Shown here piece after piece: positions 55,264 through 64,000 of a stretch of 64,000 nucleotides of DNA. The stretch's first letter is position 1. Each line of letters opens with the position of its first letter. Location: contig JAKQDH010000027.1 in the NCBI GenBank assembly GCA_029558835.1, forward strand, positions 18,833 to 82,832, read 5' to 3'. The notes under the pieces were generated by a model, which saw only the letters and a list, made by a program, of their open reading frames with translations, searched no databases and had not been told where the DNA came from. Source of the DNA: Planctomycetota bacterium (lineage in GTDB: Bacteria; Planctomycetota; Phycisphaerae; UBA1845). Position numbers and translations under genes: made by a program.

Positions 55264-57177
55264 TCAGGCATCCGCGGCCCGCTCCTCCCACGCGGCCTCC
55301 AGGGCCCGCAATTCCGCCTGCACCGCCTCCGTCTCCGTCCGCAGGCGCGCCAGCGCCTCCGGGTCACGGTATACCTGCGGCTCACCAAACCGGGCGCTCA
55401 GCGCGGCCGCCTGCGCCTCGCGTTCCGCCAGCAACGCCTCCAGTTCCTCCAGCGTCAGGTGCTCATAAGCCAAGCGCGGCCGCTTCTCCGCGCGACGTGC
55501 CGGCGGACTGCGGCGCGGCTTCCGCGCCCCCCGCCGCTCGCCACCCTCCTGGGCGACCCGCTGTTTCTCCACCTGCTCAATGTAATACGAATAGTTGCCC
55601 GGGTATACAGCGTGCCCACCGGGACGCAGAACCACCAGCCGCTGCACGATGCGGTCCAGGAAGTAGCGGTCGTGACTGACGACGATGACCGTCCCGTCAA
55701 ACTCCAGCAACGCCTCTTCCAGGGCTTCCCGCGCCGGAATGTCAAGGTGGTTCGTCGGCTCGTCCAGGATCAGCAGCTCCGGCGCGCTGAGCACCAGGCT
55801 GGCCAGTCGGACCCGCGACTGCTCGCCCCCTGACAATGACCCCAGCGCTTTGAACACCTCGTCGCCGCGGAACCGATACGCCCCCAGCAGCGTCCGCGCC
55901 GCCTGTTCCGACAGATGCGGATGCAGGGCGCGGATTTCCTCCAGTACCGTCCGCTGCGGGTCGGGCGCCGCGTGCTCCTGTGCATAGTACCCCACGCCCA
56001 CCTGCCGCGCGAACCGGACCGCACCCGCCGTCGGCGCCATCTCACCCAGCATGATCTTCAACAGCGTGGTCTTCCCCACGCCGTTCGGCCCCGTGATCCC
56101 CACGCGTTCCCCGGCGTTGACCTGCAACGAGAAGTCCGCAAACAGCGCGTTCGCGCCGTAGGTCATCGTCAGCTCGTCGCATTGCACGAGCACGCCGGCC
56201 CGGCCCTCCGCCCGTTCAAACTCCAGCTTCAGCGGCGGCGCCGACGTCGGGACCTCGGTCACGAACTCCCCCGCCGCCAGACGCCGCTCCAGCCGCTTGC
56301 GCCTGCCCTGGGCCTGCTTGCTGCGTTGGGCCGCCCCGTACCGCTCGATGAACCGCTGCTCCTTGCGGATGAACGCGGTGTCCTTCTCGTATTGCCGCTG
56401 CTGCGTCAGCGCCCGTCGAAACTTGGTGGCCGCGTAGTTGCTGTAGTTGCCGGGAAAGCTGCGTACCTGCCGCTGCTCCACTTCCAGGATCCGCGTGCAC
56501 AGCCGGTCGAGCAGGTAACGATCGTGCGAGATGATGACGGCCCCGCCGTGGTGCCCGCTGAGAAACTTCTCCAGCCAGCGCACCGCGTCGATGTCCAGGT
56601 GGTTCGTCGGTTCGTCCAGCAACAACAGTGTCCGGTCTTCGAGCAACACCTTGGCCAGGCTCGCGCGACATTTCTGCCCGCCGGAAAGGGCCGCCATGGG
56701 CAGCGCCAGGTCCGCCGGCACGAAGCCCAGCCCGCCGAGCACCTCCTGCAGCCGGGTGTGAAAGCCGTGGCCCCCGGCCGCCTGGAACCGCGCCTGATAA
56801 CGCTCGTACTTCTCCATCAACTCGGCAAGGGCCGGTCCCTCGCCCGCAGTCGCCATCCGCTCCGCCACCTCGTGCAGCTTCTGCTCCAGCGCCTTCAGCG
56901 GTGCGAAGACCGTGGCCACCTCCTCTTCCAGCGTGTGCTCGAGGTTGATCTGCGACTCTTGACGCAGGTACCCGATCGCCACGCCGCGCGTGGTCGTCAC
57001 CGTGCCCAGGTCCGGCCCCACCTCACCCGTGATCAAACGAAACAGCGTCGTCTTCCCCGCCCCATTCGCCCCGACCAGCCCCACCGTCTCCCCCGCATGC
57101 AGGTCAAACGTAACCTCCTCCAGCACGACCTGCGTGCCGAACTGCTTGCTGACTGCCTGGACCACCACCAGCGCCAT
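55264..57177 (-). CDS. ABC-F family ATPase (translation factor type)
   Basis: The 637-residue soluble protein has two ABC ATPase domains: Walker A GANGAGKTT and GPNGVGKTT; signatures LSGGQKCR and LSGGEQSR; LLLLDEPTNHLD and LLILDEPTNHLD. The ABC-F interdomain linker lies near 245-320 (KDTAFIRKEQRFIERY). A C-terminal basic segment and coiled coil (555-637) resemble Uup/YdiF. There are no membrane segments, so it acts on ribosomes, not transport. It ends with the sequence AWEERAADA and is 42 bp downstream of the GT-C-like gene on the same strand. Confidence 0.92.
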   Translation of the reverse strand: MALVVVQAVSKQFGTQVVLEEVTFDLHAGETVGLVGANGAGKTTLFRLITGEVGPDLGTVTTTRGVAIGYLRQESQINLEHTLEEEVATVFAPLKALEQKLHEVAERMATAGEGPALAELMEKYERYQARFQAAGGHGFHTRLQEVLGGLGFVPADLALPMAALSGGQKCRASLAKVLLEDRTLLLLDEPTNHLDIDAVRWLEKFLSGHHGGAVIISHDRYLLDRLCTRILEVEQRQVRSFPGNYSNYAATKFRRALTQQRQYEKDTAFIRKEQRFIERYGAAQRSKQAQGRRKRLERRLAAGEFVTEVPTSAPPLKLEFERAEGRAGVLVQCDELTMTYGANALFADFSLQVNAGERVGITGPNGVGKTTLLKIMLGEMAPTAGAVRFARQVGVGYYAQEHAAPDPQRTVLEEIRALHPHLSEQAARTLLGAYRFRGDEVFKALGSLSGGEQSRVRLASLVLSAPELLILDEPTNHLDIPAREALEEALLEFDGTVIVVSHDRYFLDRIVQRLVVLRPGGHAVYPGNYSYYIEQVEKQRVAQEGGERRGARKPRRSPPARRAEKRPRLAYEHLTLEELEALLAEREAQAAALSARFGEPQVYRDPEALARLRTETEAVQAELRALEAAWEERAADA

Positions 57178-57219
57178 ACGCTCATCCCCGTAGGCCGGGC
57201 TCCGCCCGCCTCGATCCCC

Positions 57220-58872
57220 TCAATCCCACATCCGTTGCGTACTCAGCCGCCACTCCGTCTCGCGCACGTCCATCAGCGACCAATGCCCCACCGTCACCGT
57301 AAGCTGCAACGCCAGCAACACCACGCACAACCGCCGGGCCGCGGCCCCGTCGCCCAGCAGCACCGGCCGGCGCAACGCCAGACCCAACAGCAACACCGGG
57401 ATGAACGCCATCCACAACCGCGGCGTCTCGCTGTTGTTCGCAAAGAAGTAAGAGTACACCATCACCCCCACCGCCACCACCAGCAGCCGTCCCCCCAGCG
57501 CACCCGCCTCACCCCGCCCCCGATCCGAACCGCGACCGTTGGGCAGCGGCCACTGCCCCGCGCCGTGCCCCCCAAGCACCCGCTGAGTTTCATCACCACC
57601 GCTGCCGGATCCTGTGCGCCCCAGGCACACCCCCCTCGTCCCGCGACGTAAAACCGTCAACTGCACCCAGAACAGCGGCCCGACGAAAAGCAGGAACATC
57701 GGCAAACCCACGAGCGTCCAGTAGAACGGCTCCGTGATGATGGGAAGCTGAATCTCATGGTAGCGCACCGCCACCCGGGCCGCGGTCTCCACCAGGTTCC
57801 ACCCCAGCGTCACCCACGCCACCGCCACCACGGCCGCCGCGCCCGCCAGCATCGGCAGGCCGACTCTCGTCAACAGCTCGCCCACGCGCCACCCGCTGCG
57901 CAGCGCGTGCCAGCCCGCCGCCACTGCGACCAGCGCGATGATCCACACGTGTACCAACCCCAGCATCGTCGCGGCCGGCAGCAGCGCGCCCGCCGCCAGC
58001 CCCCAGCCCATCCGCCGCCGCTGGAACGTCGCCAGCACGGTCCACATTAACAACATGATCGTAAGTATCTGCGCCGGATCCTTGCCCGGCGTGAAGTTAA
58101 TAGTCGCGGGATTGAACACGCACGCAAACGCCACCGTGAGCGCAGCCGGCGGCGGCATCCACAAACGGCACAGCAGGTACGCCGGCCACAGCGCGAGTCC
58201 CCATAGTACCGTCAGCCAGGCACTCAGCACCAGCATCGCCGCGCACATCGGCCGCTGCTCGGGGTCCTCCAGCTCATCCAGGCCGAACGTCTGGATCAGC
58301 CACGCGCTCAACCACGGCTGCCCCCTCACCAGCCGCTGGGCGAATACCGCCAGCACCGTCATCCCCGGCGGATTGCTCAGCACGCGCCGCCCGGCCATCT
58401 GCTCCGGCTCCGCCCGCAACCGCTCGCCAAACCCCTGGGACAGGTACTCGCGCAGCGAAGCAATGTCCTCCCCCTCCCTGAAAAACGCCCCGTCATGCGA
58501 CGGCGAGATCAGGTTGAACAGATGGTACTGCGTGCGATACGGCGGGCCCCACAGCGTCCATGCCACGAGCACCCCGTACAACCCCACCGCGCCGGCCACG
58601 CACCATCGCCACGCCGCCGGCCGGGCCCCGCACGCGACGGCCACCAGCCACACTCCTGCCCCACCGGCCCCCAACGCCCACCAAGCCGCCGTCAAACGCA
58701 GCGGCCAGACCGGTGAATACCGGTACACCAGAAAATCCGGCTGACCGATCGGAACCCCGAACAGAAACAACGCCGCCAGCACGAGCAGCGGCGTCACCGC
58801 GGCCACGACCACCCCCAGCAGCCCGCCACGCGTGCTCGCTCGCTCTTCGGCTGAAACGATGGTGCTGCTCAT
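57220..58872 (-). CDS. Polytopic GT-C-like membrane protein (putative glycosyltransferase)
   Basis: The 550-residue protein has about eleven hydrophobic segments. A first large extracytoplasmic loop holds SPSHDGAFFREG, and SNPPGMTVLAVFAQRL recalls the PPG motif of GT-C (PMT-like) transferases. No sugar-specific motif is recognised. In a loop around 455-470 a family D repeat encodes PLPNGRGSDRGRGEA. ATG at 58872 is used; a TTG lies two codons earlier. Function is a guess from fold pattern. Confidence 0.7.
   Translation of the reverse strand: MSSTIVSAEERASTRGGLLGVVVAAVTPLLVLAALFLFGVPIGQPDFLVYRYSPVWPLRLTAAWWALGAGGAGVWLVAVACGARPAAWRWCVAGAVGLYGVLVAWTLWGPPYRTQYHLFNLISPSHDGAFFREGEDIASLREYLSQGFGERLRAEPEQMAGRRVLSNPPGMTVLAVFAQRLVRGQPWLSAWLIQTFGLDELEDPEQRPMCAAMLVLSAWLTVLWGLALWPAYLLCRLWMPPPAALTVAFACVFNPATINFTPGKDPAQILTIMLLMWTVLATFQRRRMGWGLAAGALLPAATMLGLVHVWIIALVAVAAGWHALRSGWRVGELLTRVGLPMLAGAAAVVAVAWVTLGWNLVETAARVAVRYHEIQLPIITEPFYWTLVGLPMFLLFVGPLFWVQLTVLRRGTRGVCLGRTGSGSGGDETQRVLGGHGAGQWPLPNGRGSDRGRGEAGALGGRLLVVAVGVMVYSYFFANNSETPRLWMAFIPVLLLGLALRRPVLLGDGAAARRLCVVLLALQLTVTVGHWSLMDVRETEWRLSTQRMWD
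57521..57549. repeat. Family D repeat inside the GT-C-like gene
   Basis: GATCCGAACCGCGACCGTTG followed by GGCAGCGG. In frame on the minus strand it encodes PLPNGRGSDRG in a loop between membrane helices. Confidence 0.8.
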
Positions 58873-58923
58873 GCTCAACCAATGCCCACCCTCGGCACGC
58901 GCGGCTCACGGCAGGTGCTTGGC

Positions 58924-59026
58924 GTGGGTGCCATGCCCTCACCCGCCGCAGACGGGGGTGGGCATGTCGTCAACGGTAAGAGCATGCTTGCCCGCGACTG
59001 CTGCCGCGGCAAAGCACGGCACCCAC
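58924..59026. repeat. Family A nested palindromic repeat, copy 5
   Basis: It runs from GTGGGTGCCATGCCCTCACC to GCACGGCACCCAC. The CACCCGCC/GGGGGTG arm and the GCATGCTTGCCCGCGAC arm are present. It lies in the 485 bp spacer between divergent genes. Confidence 0.85.
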
Positions 59027-59161
59027 GATTCCCAAGACGCTAAACACGCACCGCTCACGCAAGCCGCGATCATAGCGCCCGGACGCCACCACGCATAGCC
59101 CGCCCCGCGCTTCGTACATCTTCAGTGTCTCCAACCCAGTCCGTCGCACGCTCCGGCCCGC

Positions 59162-59205
59162 CGGGTGGCATGCCCAAGCCCGCCGCAGGCGGGCGCCGGC
59201 ATGTG
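59162..59205. repeat. Family B half element
   Basis: Only the inner arm (GGGTGGCATGCCCAAGCCCG to GCGGGCGCCGGCATG) is present; the second arm is missing. This may be a truncated or ancestral unit. Confidence 0.7.
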
Positions 59206-59357
59206 CTCCGCTGGGGGGCTGCGGCACCCAAGCCACGACCCCCCGCGACCCCACCCCCATACCTCGCGCCACTGGCCCCTCCCCCGCGACCCGCTACCAT
59301 ACCCGCTCGCCGTGGCCGGCCCGCGCGGCCCCGACACCAAACGGGAGATCACTACGC

Positions 59358-60887
59358 ATGTCCCCCCAGCGCCGGTGGCTGGCTCTCGCATGCCTCTGCC
59401 TCGTCGTCGCCCCGACGGCGGGCACCGTCTCGTACGCGCTTTACCTGCGTAGCTCGGCCTACCGGATGTCGGTCGCGAGGGCCGTAGGTGACTACCTCGG
59501 CTTGCAGGTCGAGATCGGCGCCGTTTCGCCCCGTTCCCTCCACAGCCGCGAGTTCCGCAGCCTCACCATCTCCCTGGGCGCCGCCGGTCCCGAGATATTC
59601 GCCTGCCGCTCGGCCATCTGGGACGAGGCCCCGCGAACAGGTGTGCCAGGGGCAAGCCTGCGCCTTCGCGACGGCTGGCTGCTGGCCGGCGCGCAGGACT
59701 GGACGAGCGACCATTACGATCGCCTGCTCGCCGCCGGACTAGGACACGAGTTCGCCGAGCTGCCGCTGCGCGAGGTCCGCCTCGAAGACTTCGACGTGCG
59801 CTTCCGGCACTCGCTCCTCGAGTTCCGCGCGGAGGACGCCGCCGGCCTCATCCTCTTCGATGACGCCGGCCTTGCCCATGCCACGCTGAGTTGCAGCCGC
59901 CTCAACGGCGTCTCGGTCGCCCGGCCGGTCCACATCACCGCGGTGTTCAATCCCGGCGTGCCCCTGACGTTTCACGAAGTCCGCTTGACGGTTCCCCCGC
60001 TGCCCCTGACCGCACTCGGCACGACGGAGCTGCTCGGGCACGCGGTCACCAGTGGCACCTTCGAGGGCGCCTTGGCCTACTGCGAGGGCAACGACAGCCG
60101 GACCGTCACCCTCACCGGCGCTCTGTGCGATGCCCGTCTCGACGAACTCACCGCCCAGCTTCCAGGCGGACCTTATCACGGCCTGGTCGAGCTTGACCTC
60201 GATTCCGCCGTCTTCGAGGAAACCACCCTGCGTAGCCTCGAGGCCCGCGGCCGGCTGGCCGACCTCCGCCTGGGTGAACTCCTGCCGCTGCTCGCCGCGA
60301 CGCCCGACGCGAGTCGCCTACAGCTCGATCTCCAGCGGATCCGCTGGCGGGACGGACGTGTCGTCGACCTGAGTGCTACCGGACGCTGCGACGACCTGCC
60401 GCTGGAAGGCTTGTCGGCTCTGCTGGGAGCAGGCCGCGTGACCGGCACGCTCAGCGTTGGCATCCACGCCCTGCGCGTCACGGACGGCGGGCTCCACTAC
60501 GCCGACATCGAGATCACGGCTCGCCCCCCTTCCGACCAGCCGGGGACAATCGACCGCGGCACCCTCGCCTGGCTGGCCCGCCGCACCCTCGGCCTCGATC
60601 TCAACAACCTGCTGCCCGAGACCGTGGAGTACGCGGCCCTCGGCGTTCGACTCATCTACGATGACGGCCTGCTCCACGTGCGCGGTTCGCACGGTCCCGA
60701 TCACCACACGATCCTGACCGTCCGCCTCGCGGGCGCGGAGGTGGCCCTCATCAACCAGCAGCCCGAGCCCCTCTCCATCCCGGACCCCTGGCCGCTGCTC
60801 TACAGCCAAGCCCAAGGGATCACCGTCGAAGACCTCGTCAATTGGTGGGAGAAGACACGCGAGGGACACGGTCCTGAGCCGGATTGA
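59358..60887 (+). CDS. Single-pass exported AsmA/DUF748-like protein
   Basis: The 509-residue protein has one N-terminal helix (8-30: LALACLCLVVAPTAGTVSYAL), then a long beta-rich periplasmic part with repeated patterns such as LREVRLEDFDVRFRHSLLEF and GRVTGTLSVGIHALRVTDGG. This layout recalls AsmA-like envelope lipid-transfer proteins, but I see no definite motif. It is monocistronic, followed by a tRNA on the other strand. Confidence 0.6.
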   Translation: MSPQRRWLALACLCLVVAPTAGTVSYALYLRSSAYRMSVARAVGDYLGLQVEIGAVSPRSLHSREFRSLTISLGAAGPEIFACRSAIWDEAPRTGVPGASLRLRDGWLLAGAQDWTSDHYDRLLAAGLGHEFAELPLREVRLEDFDVRFRHSLLEFRAEDAAGLILFDDAGLAHATLSCSRLNGVSVARPVHITAVFNPGVPLTFHEVRLTVPPLPLTALGTTELLGHAVTSGTFEGALAYCEGNDSRTVTLTGALCDARLDELTAQLPGGPYHGLVELDLDSAVFEETTLRSLEARGRLADLRLGELLPLLAATPDASRLQLDLQRIRWRDGRVVDLSATGRCDDLPLEGLSALLGAGRVTGTLSVGIHALRVTDGGLHYADIEITARPPSDQPGTIDRGTLAWLARRTLGLDLNNLLPETVEYAALGVRLIYDDGLLHVRGSHGPDHHTILTVRLAGAEVALINQQPEPLSIPDPWPLLYSQAQGITVEDLVNWWEKTREGHGPEPD

Positions 60888-60958
60888 CCGGTACTCGCAA
60901 CGGCTTGACAAACAAACGGAGTCAGCCCGCGCGGGCTCGCGGGGCGTGTAGATCAGAA

Positions 60959-61043
60959 TGCGGATGAGAGGAGTCGAACCTCCACGGCCTTAACGGCCAC
61001 TGGCACCTGAAGCCAGCGCGTCTGCCAATTCCGCCACATCCGC
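60959..61043 (-). tRNA. tRNA-Leu (anticodon CAG)
   Basis: The 85 nt type II tRNA has a 7 bp acceptor stem GCGGATG/CATCCGC with discriminator A. The anticodon arm is CTGGC-TTCAGGT-GCCAG (anticodon CAG, codon CUG). A long variable arm GGCC-GTTAA-GGCC and T-loop TTCGACT complete it. No CCA is encoded. It reads like E. coli tRNA-Leu(CAG). Confidence 0.96.
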
Positions 61044-61169
61044 TTCGGGGCCCGCACTCGTCATCCGCAGCGCCAGCCCAACACCTTCATTGTCTCCGCA
61101 CACACCCTCCTGTCAACCCGCCCCCCGAATGGCACAGGCATCCGCGGCCGTGACGCATTAGGCGGCGTC

Positions 61170-61440
61170 TGCTGTTGCCCCTGAAAGGGGCAAGGGTGGG
61201 TAGCCACGGGGCGGAGTCCGGGCGCTGCGCCCGGACGGAACCTGTGGACAGTAGACGTGACTGATCACTCCGCCCCAGAGGGGGCGGCAGAGGGGACCGC
61301 ATTCGAGGCCGTCGCGTTCCTCCGCGCCCTCCGGGCCGGGCGGGGATGACCGGTGAGCGACCACGGGTTTCCTTCGCCTTCCGCGAACTGGAGCCCGTGG
61401 CTACCAACCTCGGCCCCTCTGGGGCCGAAGCCATCCCGTC
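61170..61440. repeat. Inverted repeat pair in the tRNA-rpsU spacer
   Basis: Arm 1 near 61178-61215 (CCCCTGAAAGGGGCAAGGGT, then GGTAGCCACGG) is inverted relative to arm 2 near 61394-61432 (CCGTGGCTACC, then CGGCCCCTCTGGGGC). Each arm is a short hairpin. The 840 bp spacer (61044-61886) has no convincing gene. Confidence 0.65.
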
Positions 61441-61886
61441 TGATCTGCCACAGACCCAAAACCCACAACGATACCTACGACGACGACCTCGCGTGCTTCC
61501 TCATATCCACCCTTTGCTTAATTTTTGCAGTCGATACACACACCAGGCAGCCCTCCAACTCAATGCCCCGAGTGTGCGAACGCAGCATCCGGAGCTGTGG
61601 CGGAGGCCTGAGACCCACCAGGGCCATGCTGGGATGGGGGGCAGAGAACTTTCTCGCAGCCTGCGCTCACCCTGTCCGGGCGGGCGCCTGCGAACCCACT
61701 GGCGAACCGGCAAACCGCGTGTAGAATGTCGGCGGATCGGCAGGCCTCGGGCCCCAAACCCGGTCGGCAAGGGTCCGACCGTTTCCGGGCCGATGGAATG
61801 GGCAAGCGCGGCGGGCGCGCCCCGGCCCAGCACCTGGGTCGGCGCTCGAGGTACCGGTTCGAAAGGTTCAAGAGGATGGTGTCCTG

Positions 61887-62069
61887 GTGATTAAGGTCAA
61901 ACCGCGAGGCAACGAGTCCATCCAGCAGATGTTGAAGCGCTTCAAGCGCCTCTGCCAGCGCGAAGGTCTGACGCGCGACATGAAACGCCACAGCTACTAC
62001 GAGAAACCGTCCGAGCGCAAACGCCGCCAGCAGCGGAAGGCCGTGCGCAAGACGGAGCTGGAGCGTTAG
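61887..62069 (+). CDS. rpsU: 30S ribosomal protein bS21
   Basis: The 60-residue basic protein has KVKPRGNESIQQMLKRFKR, then EGLTRDMKRHSYYEKPSERK and an Arg/Lys-rich tail, a complete bS21. The start codon is GTG at 61887 with AGAGGA upstream. Length is slightly below the E. coli protein (71) and normal for short forms. Confidence 0.95.
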   Translation: MIKVKPRGNESIQQMLKRFKRLCQREGLTRDMKRHSYYEKPSERKRRQQRKAVRKTELER

Positions 62070-62157
62070 CCCCACCCCAACCGGGACACCGACGCCCCGA
62101 TAGCGCCGTGCCTGACGACTGCACGGGGCTTACCTGCGCGCATAGCGTGCCCGCGTA

Positions 62158-63036
62158 GTGGTGGCCGGGCGCGAGTGGTCACCCTCCGCCAACCCCTACG
62201 GCTACACCACCCGCGAACTCGACCCCGAATCCCTCTTGCTGCACTACCGCGCCCGGACGCATCATCCCACCCTGAAGCAGTTTATGCAGCGGGATCCGCT
62301 GGGGTACGTTCGTGGGCCAGACCTTTACGTGTATGCTTCCGCGAATCCGGCAGGGCGTATCGACCCCTTGGGGACAGCAGATGGTATCATCAATACGATA
62401 AAGGAATGGCTGGGAGGCGTGCTCGAAGTCGGCCCGGTCGACGCCTGGAGCATCGCCTACGGGGCTGAGAAGCAGTGGGTCGATACAACGATAAACGAGA
62501 TCATCGTAGAAGAGGGAGTGGAGTTCAACAGTAATGAAGAAAGGAACGACTACGTAAACACCGTGCGTCATCTGCTTTGGACGGGAAGACTCACGCAGTT
62601 GTTCGGGGAGGAGTCCGCTGAGCACATAAAGGATTTGCACGAACTCGGTGAAGAAGATTCCATAGACAGCCAGACCGACCAAGAAAACAACAAGATTGCG
62701 CGAGAGTTGGGCAAGGAGGCCAAGTCAAAGGAGGAGCTCAAGAAGAAGGTGAAGGAGATTCTCCGTTCCAAGAAGGCTGCCTTTCGTTCCGCGAAAGCGA
62801 AGGGCGGCGGAGGAAAGGGTGGTGGCGGCAAGAGCCACGGCAGCGGGTCCAGCAGCTCCGGTAGCGCAAGGTCGAGTAACTCGGGCAGCTCAGGAAGTTC
62901 CAGCAGCAAGGGGCGGCCGTCCGACAGTTCTGACAACTCGGACAGCTCGTCGCAGGGGAAGGTTGTGCCGACTTGGTTTGTCCCACCCTGCCCGGGCACG
63001 GGTACGTTCCCGTACCCGCTCCCGGTTCGCCCTTAG
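62158..63036 (+). CDS. RHS-core fragment with toxin-like C-terminal domain
   Basis: The 292-residue reading frame starts with the RHS repeat-associated core (NPYGYTTRELDPESLLLHYR, then FMQRDPLGYVRGPDLYVYAS and NPAGRIDPLG, residues 12-72). The upstream RHS shell is missing, so it is an orphan C-terminal cassette. The variable tip (77 to about 190) has VRHLLWTGRLTQLFGEESAE, then DLHELGEED and DQENNKIARELGK, recalling the RHxxW...HE...D..NN..G pattern of the DUF6973-type domain (from memory). A Lys-rich helix and a Gly/Ser-rich tail follow. GTG start at 62158. Confidence 0.7.
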   Translation: MVAGREWSPSANPYGYTTRELDPESLLLHYRARTHHPTLKQFMQRDPLGYVRGPDLYVYASANPAGRIDPLGTADGIINTIKEWLGGVLEVGPVDAWSIAYGAEKQWVDTTINEIIVEEGVEFNSNEERNDYVNTVRHLLWTGRLTQLFGEESAEHIKDLHELGEEDSIDSQTDQENNKIARELGKEAKSKEELKKKVKEILRSKKAAFRSAKAKGGGGKGGGGKSHGSGSSSSGSARSSNSGSSGSSSSKGRPSDSSDNSDSSSQGKVVPTWFVPPCPGTGTFPYPLPVRP

Positions 63037-63082
63037 CACCCCCGAGTTTTCTCATGCGGACTGACCGCATGGAGGCGATGCC

Positions 63083-63457
63083 ATGCTCAAGAAAACGGTC
63101 ATAATCTGCTGCTCGGTCCTCCTGCTAATTGCAGTATCCTGCATCGTGTGCATTGGGGTCTTGGTCAGTCAGCGGTGGAGCCTGGCAGAAATCGACGAGG
63201 CGCAGCGCGATACCCAGCCGCTGATCGACGCCCTGGTAGCCTACAGAACAGATCACGGGGTGTATCCGGATGCGCTGTCGCAACTGGTTCCGCGGTATCT
63301 GAAGACAATCGGTCGGGCGCCTTTAGGCAACCCTGAATGGCAGTACCACCCCCGTGAGGACAACCAGGAGTTCGAGATAGTCTTCGAGGAGGCTCCCTAC
63401 GGTGCCAACTGCGTCTACATCTCACGCACTGGTGAATGGATGTGCGACACAGGGTAG
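63083..63457 (+). CDS. Small membrane-anchored protein, possible immunity or pseudopilin-like
   Basis: The 124-residue protein has one N-terminal helix (VIICCSVLLLIAVSCIVCIG) and a soluble part. That part begins with a pseudopilin-like pattern, DTQPLIDALVAYRTDHGVYP, then DALSQLVPRYL. GGAGG lies upstream. It follows the toxin-like cassette by 46 bp on the same strand, the usual place of an immunity gene, but the homology is weak. Confidence 0.55.
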   Translation: MLKKTVIICCSVLLLIAVSCIVCIGVLVSQRWSLAEIDEAQRDTQPLIDALVAYRTDHGVYPDALSQLVPRYLKTIGRAPLGNPEWQYHPREDNQEFEIVFEEAPYGANCVYISRTGEWMCDTG

Positions 63458-63499
63458 GCAGAACACCCTGCGGAGCACATAGTAGACGTCCGGGGCCAG

Positions 63500-63640
63500 G
63501 GGCCGAGGTCATCGAGGAAGAGGACGGCTCGCAGGCCCTCCAGCAGCAGTACGTCTGGGGGCCCAACCACACGCGGGTGGCCCAGGTCCTCTGGACCTGG
63601 GGGACTGATGAACGCCGCGGCGCAGCGGCTGCACCCGTAC
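63500..63640 (+). pseudogene. RHS YD-repeat remnant
   Basis: The plus strand from about 63508 reads VIEEEDGSQALQQQYVWGPN followed by HTRVAQVLW, a fragment of the RHS YD shell (QQYVWGP is typical). No start is seen, and the frame then runs into repeat-like sequence. It suggests a larger RHS gene was broken here. The rest to 64000 has no clear gene. Confidence 0.5.
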
Positions 63641-64000
63641 GGGAAGGTTGCGGACTGCGAATGCAGAAGGCCGAATTCAGCATGCAGGAAGGGCCGCGCA
63701 CGTTTTCTGCATTCTGCCTTCATCATTCTGCATTCCCCCCGGGTGGCCCAGGTCCTTGGGACCGTACGCGGATGGCGTGCGGCGGGATGAGCGTTGCGGT
63801 GTCGACGAGGTCCGTTCGCCCTCGGGGCGAAGGCAGGGGGAAAGGGGGTGCCTGCGGTTCCAGGGTCTGGAAGAAGATTTCTCACGAAGCATCTATCCGA
63901 CCCTCCTCCGGATGTTCCAGCGCGCGTGGTAGATGATCAACTTGGCACCCACCCACCGACGTACGCGCTCCAGCGTCCGGACCCACGGCGGCAGGGCGGT

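Overview
The window is GC-rich (mid-60s percent by eye) bacterial DNA, most likely from a Planctomycetota chromosome, perhaps Phycisphaerae-like. This rests on gene content, not a phylogeny: secreted FG-GAP proteins ending in 'DCNGN' and 'GDxDLxDF' pseudo-dockerin modules, a PEP-CTERM protein, a DUF4159 protein, an AroD-AroE-AroK fusion, a fused FTCD, and the repeat-encoded peptides PLPNGRGSDRG and PLPPGGRGxGEG. No phage, plasmid, integrase or CRISPR locus was seen, so this looks like core chromosome heavily seeded with small palindromic repeats.

Layout. 0.1-2.4 kb: OleA and OleB of long-chain olefin synthesis. 2.5-10.6 kb (minus): a seven-gene acyl-CoA operon with three acyl-CoA dehydrogenases, 3-hydroxyacyl-CoA dehydrogenase, enoyl-CoA hydratase, an isobutyryl-CoA-mutase-type large subunit and a B12-domain/MeaB-GTPase fusion, i.e. 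an IcmF enzyme split in two. 11.5-12.6 kb: orphan sugar-ABC ATPase. 12.8-23 kb: FG-GAP protein, membrane protein, ValS, GNAT, FTCD and FolD. 23-31 kb: a hypothetical protein, the trifunctional shikimate-pathway gene coupled to a TPR-like membrane protein, a transglutaminase-like membrane protein and SppA. 31.9-36.6 kb: DUF4159 protein, DUF4190-like protein and thiol peroxidase. 37-49.8 kb: giant FG-GAP lipoprotein, P-type metal ATPase, hypotheticals, DUF192 protein, RsbU/SpoIIE phosphatase and CDF transporter. 50-60.9 kb: sugar dehydrogenase with a cupredoxin nested in its dockerin, CHRD/PEP-CTERM protein, LolA-like/thioredoxin-like protein, ABC-F ATPase, GT-C-like membrane protein and AsmA-like protein. 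61-64 kb: tRNA-Leu(CAG), ribosomal protein bS21, and RHS-derived toxin-like cassettes.

How genes work together. The 2.5-10.6 kb operon can be read as one route: isobutyryl-CoA and butyryl-CoA interconverted by the B12 mutase with its fused GTPase chaperone, then oxidised through crotonyl-CoA and 3-hydroxybutyryl-CoA to acetoacetyl-CoA. FTCD and FolD act consecutively on folate-bound one-carbon units. OleA and OleB are two of the four Ole proteins; OleC and OleD are not in view.

The most unusual layer is the repeats. At least five families recur: A and B are 90-105 bp nested palindromes ending in (G)GTGGCATG- or GTGGGTGCCATG-type termini; C is a ~38 bp CCCTCTCCCC/GGGGAGAGGG hairpin; D is ~28 bp GATCCGAACCGCGACCGT; E is a GGGGACATCAC inverted repeat. 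Families C and D also lie in frame inside protein-coding genes, between or within domains, as the Rickettsia palindromic elements do.
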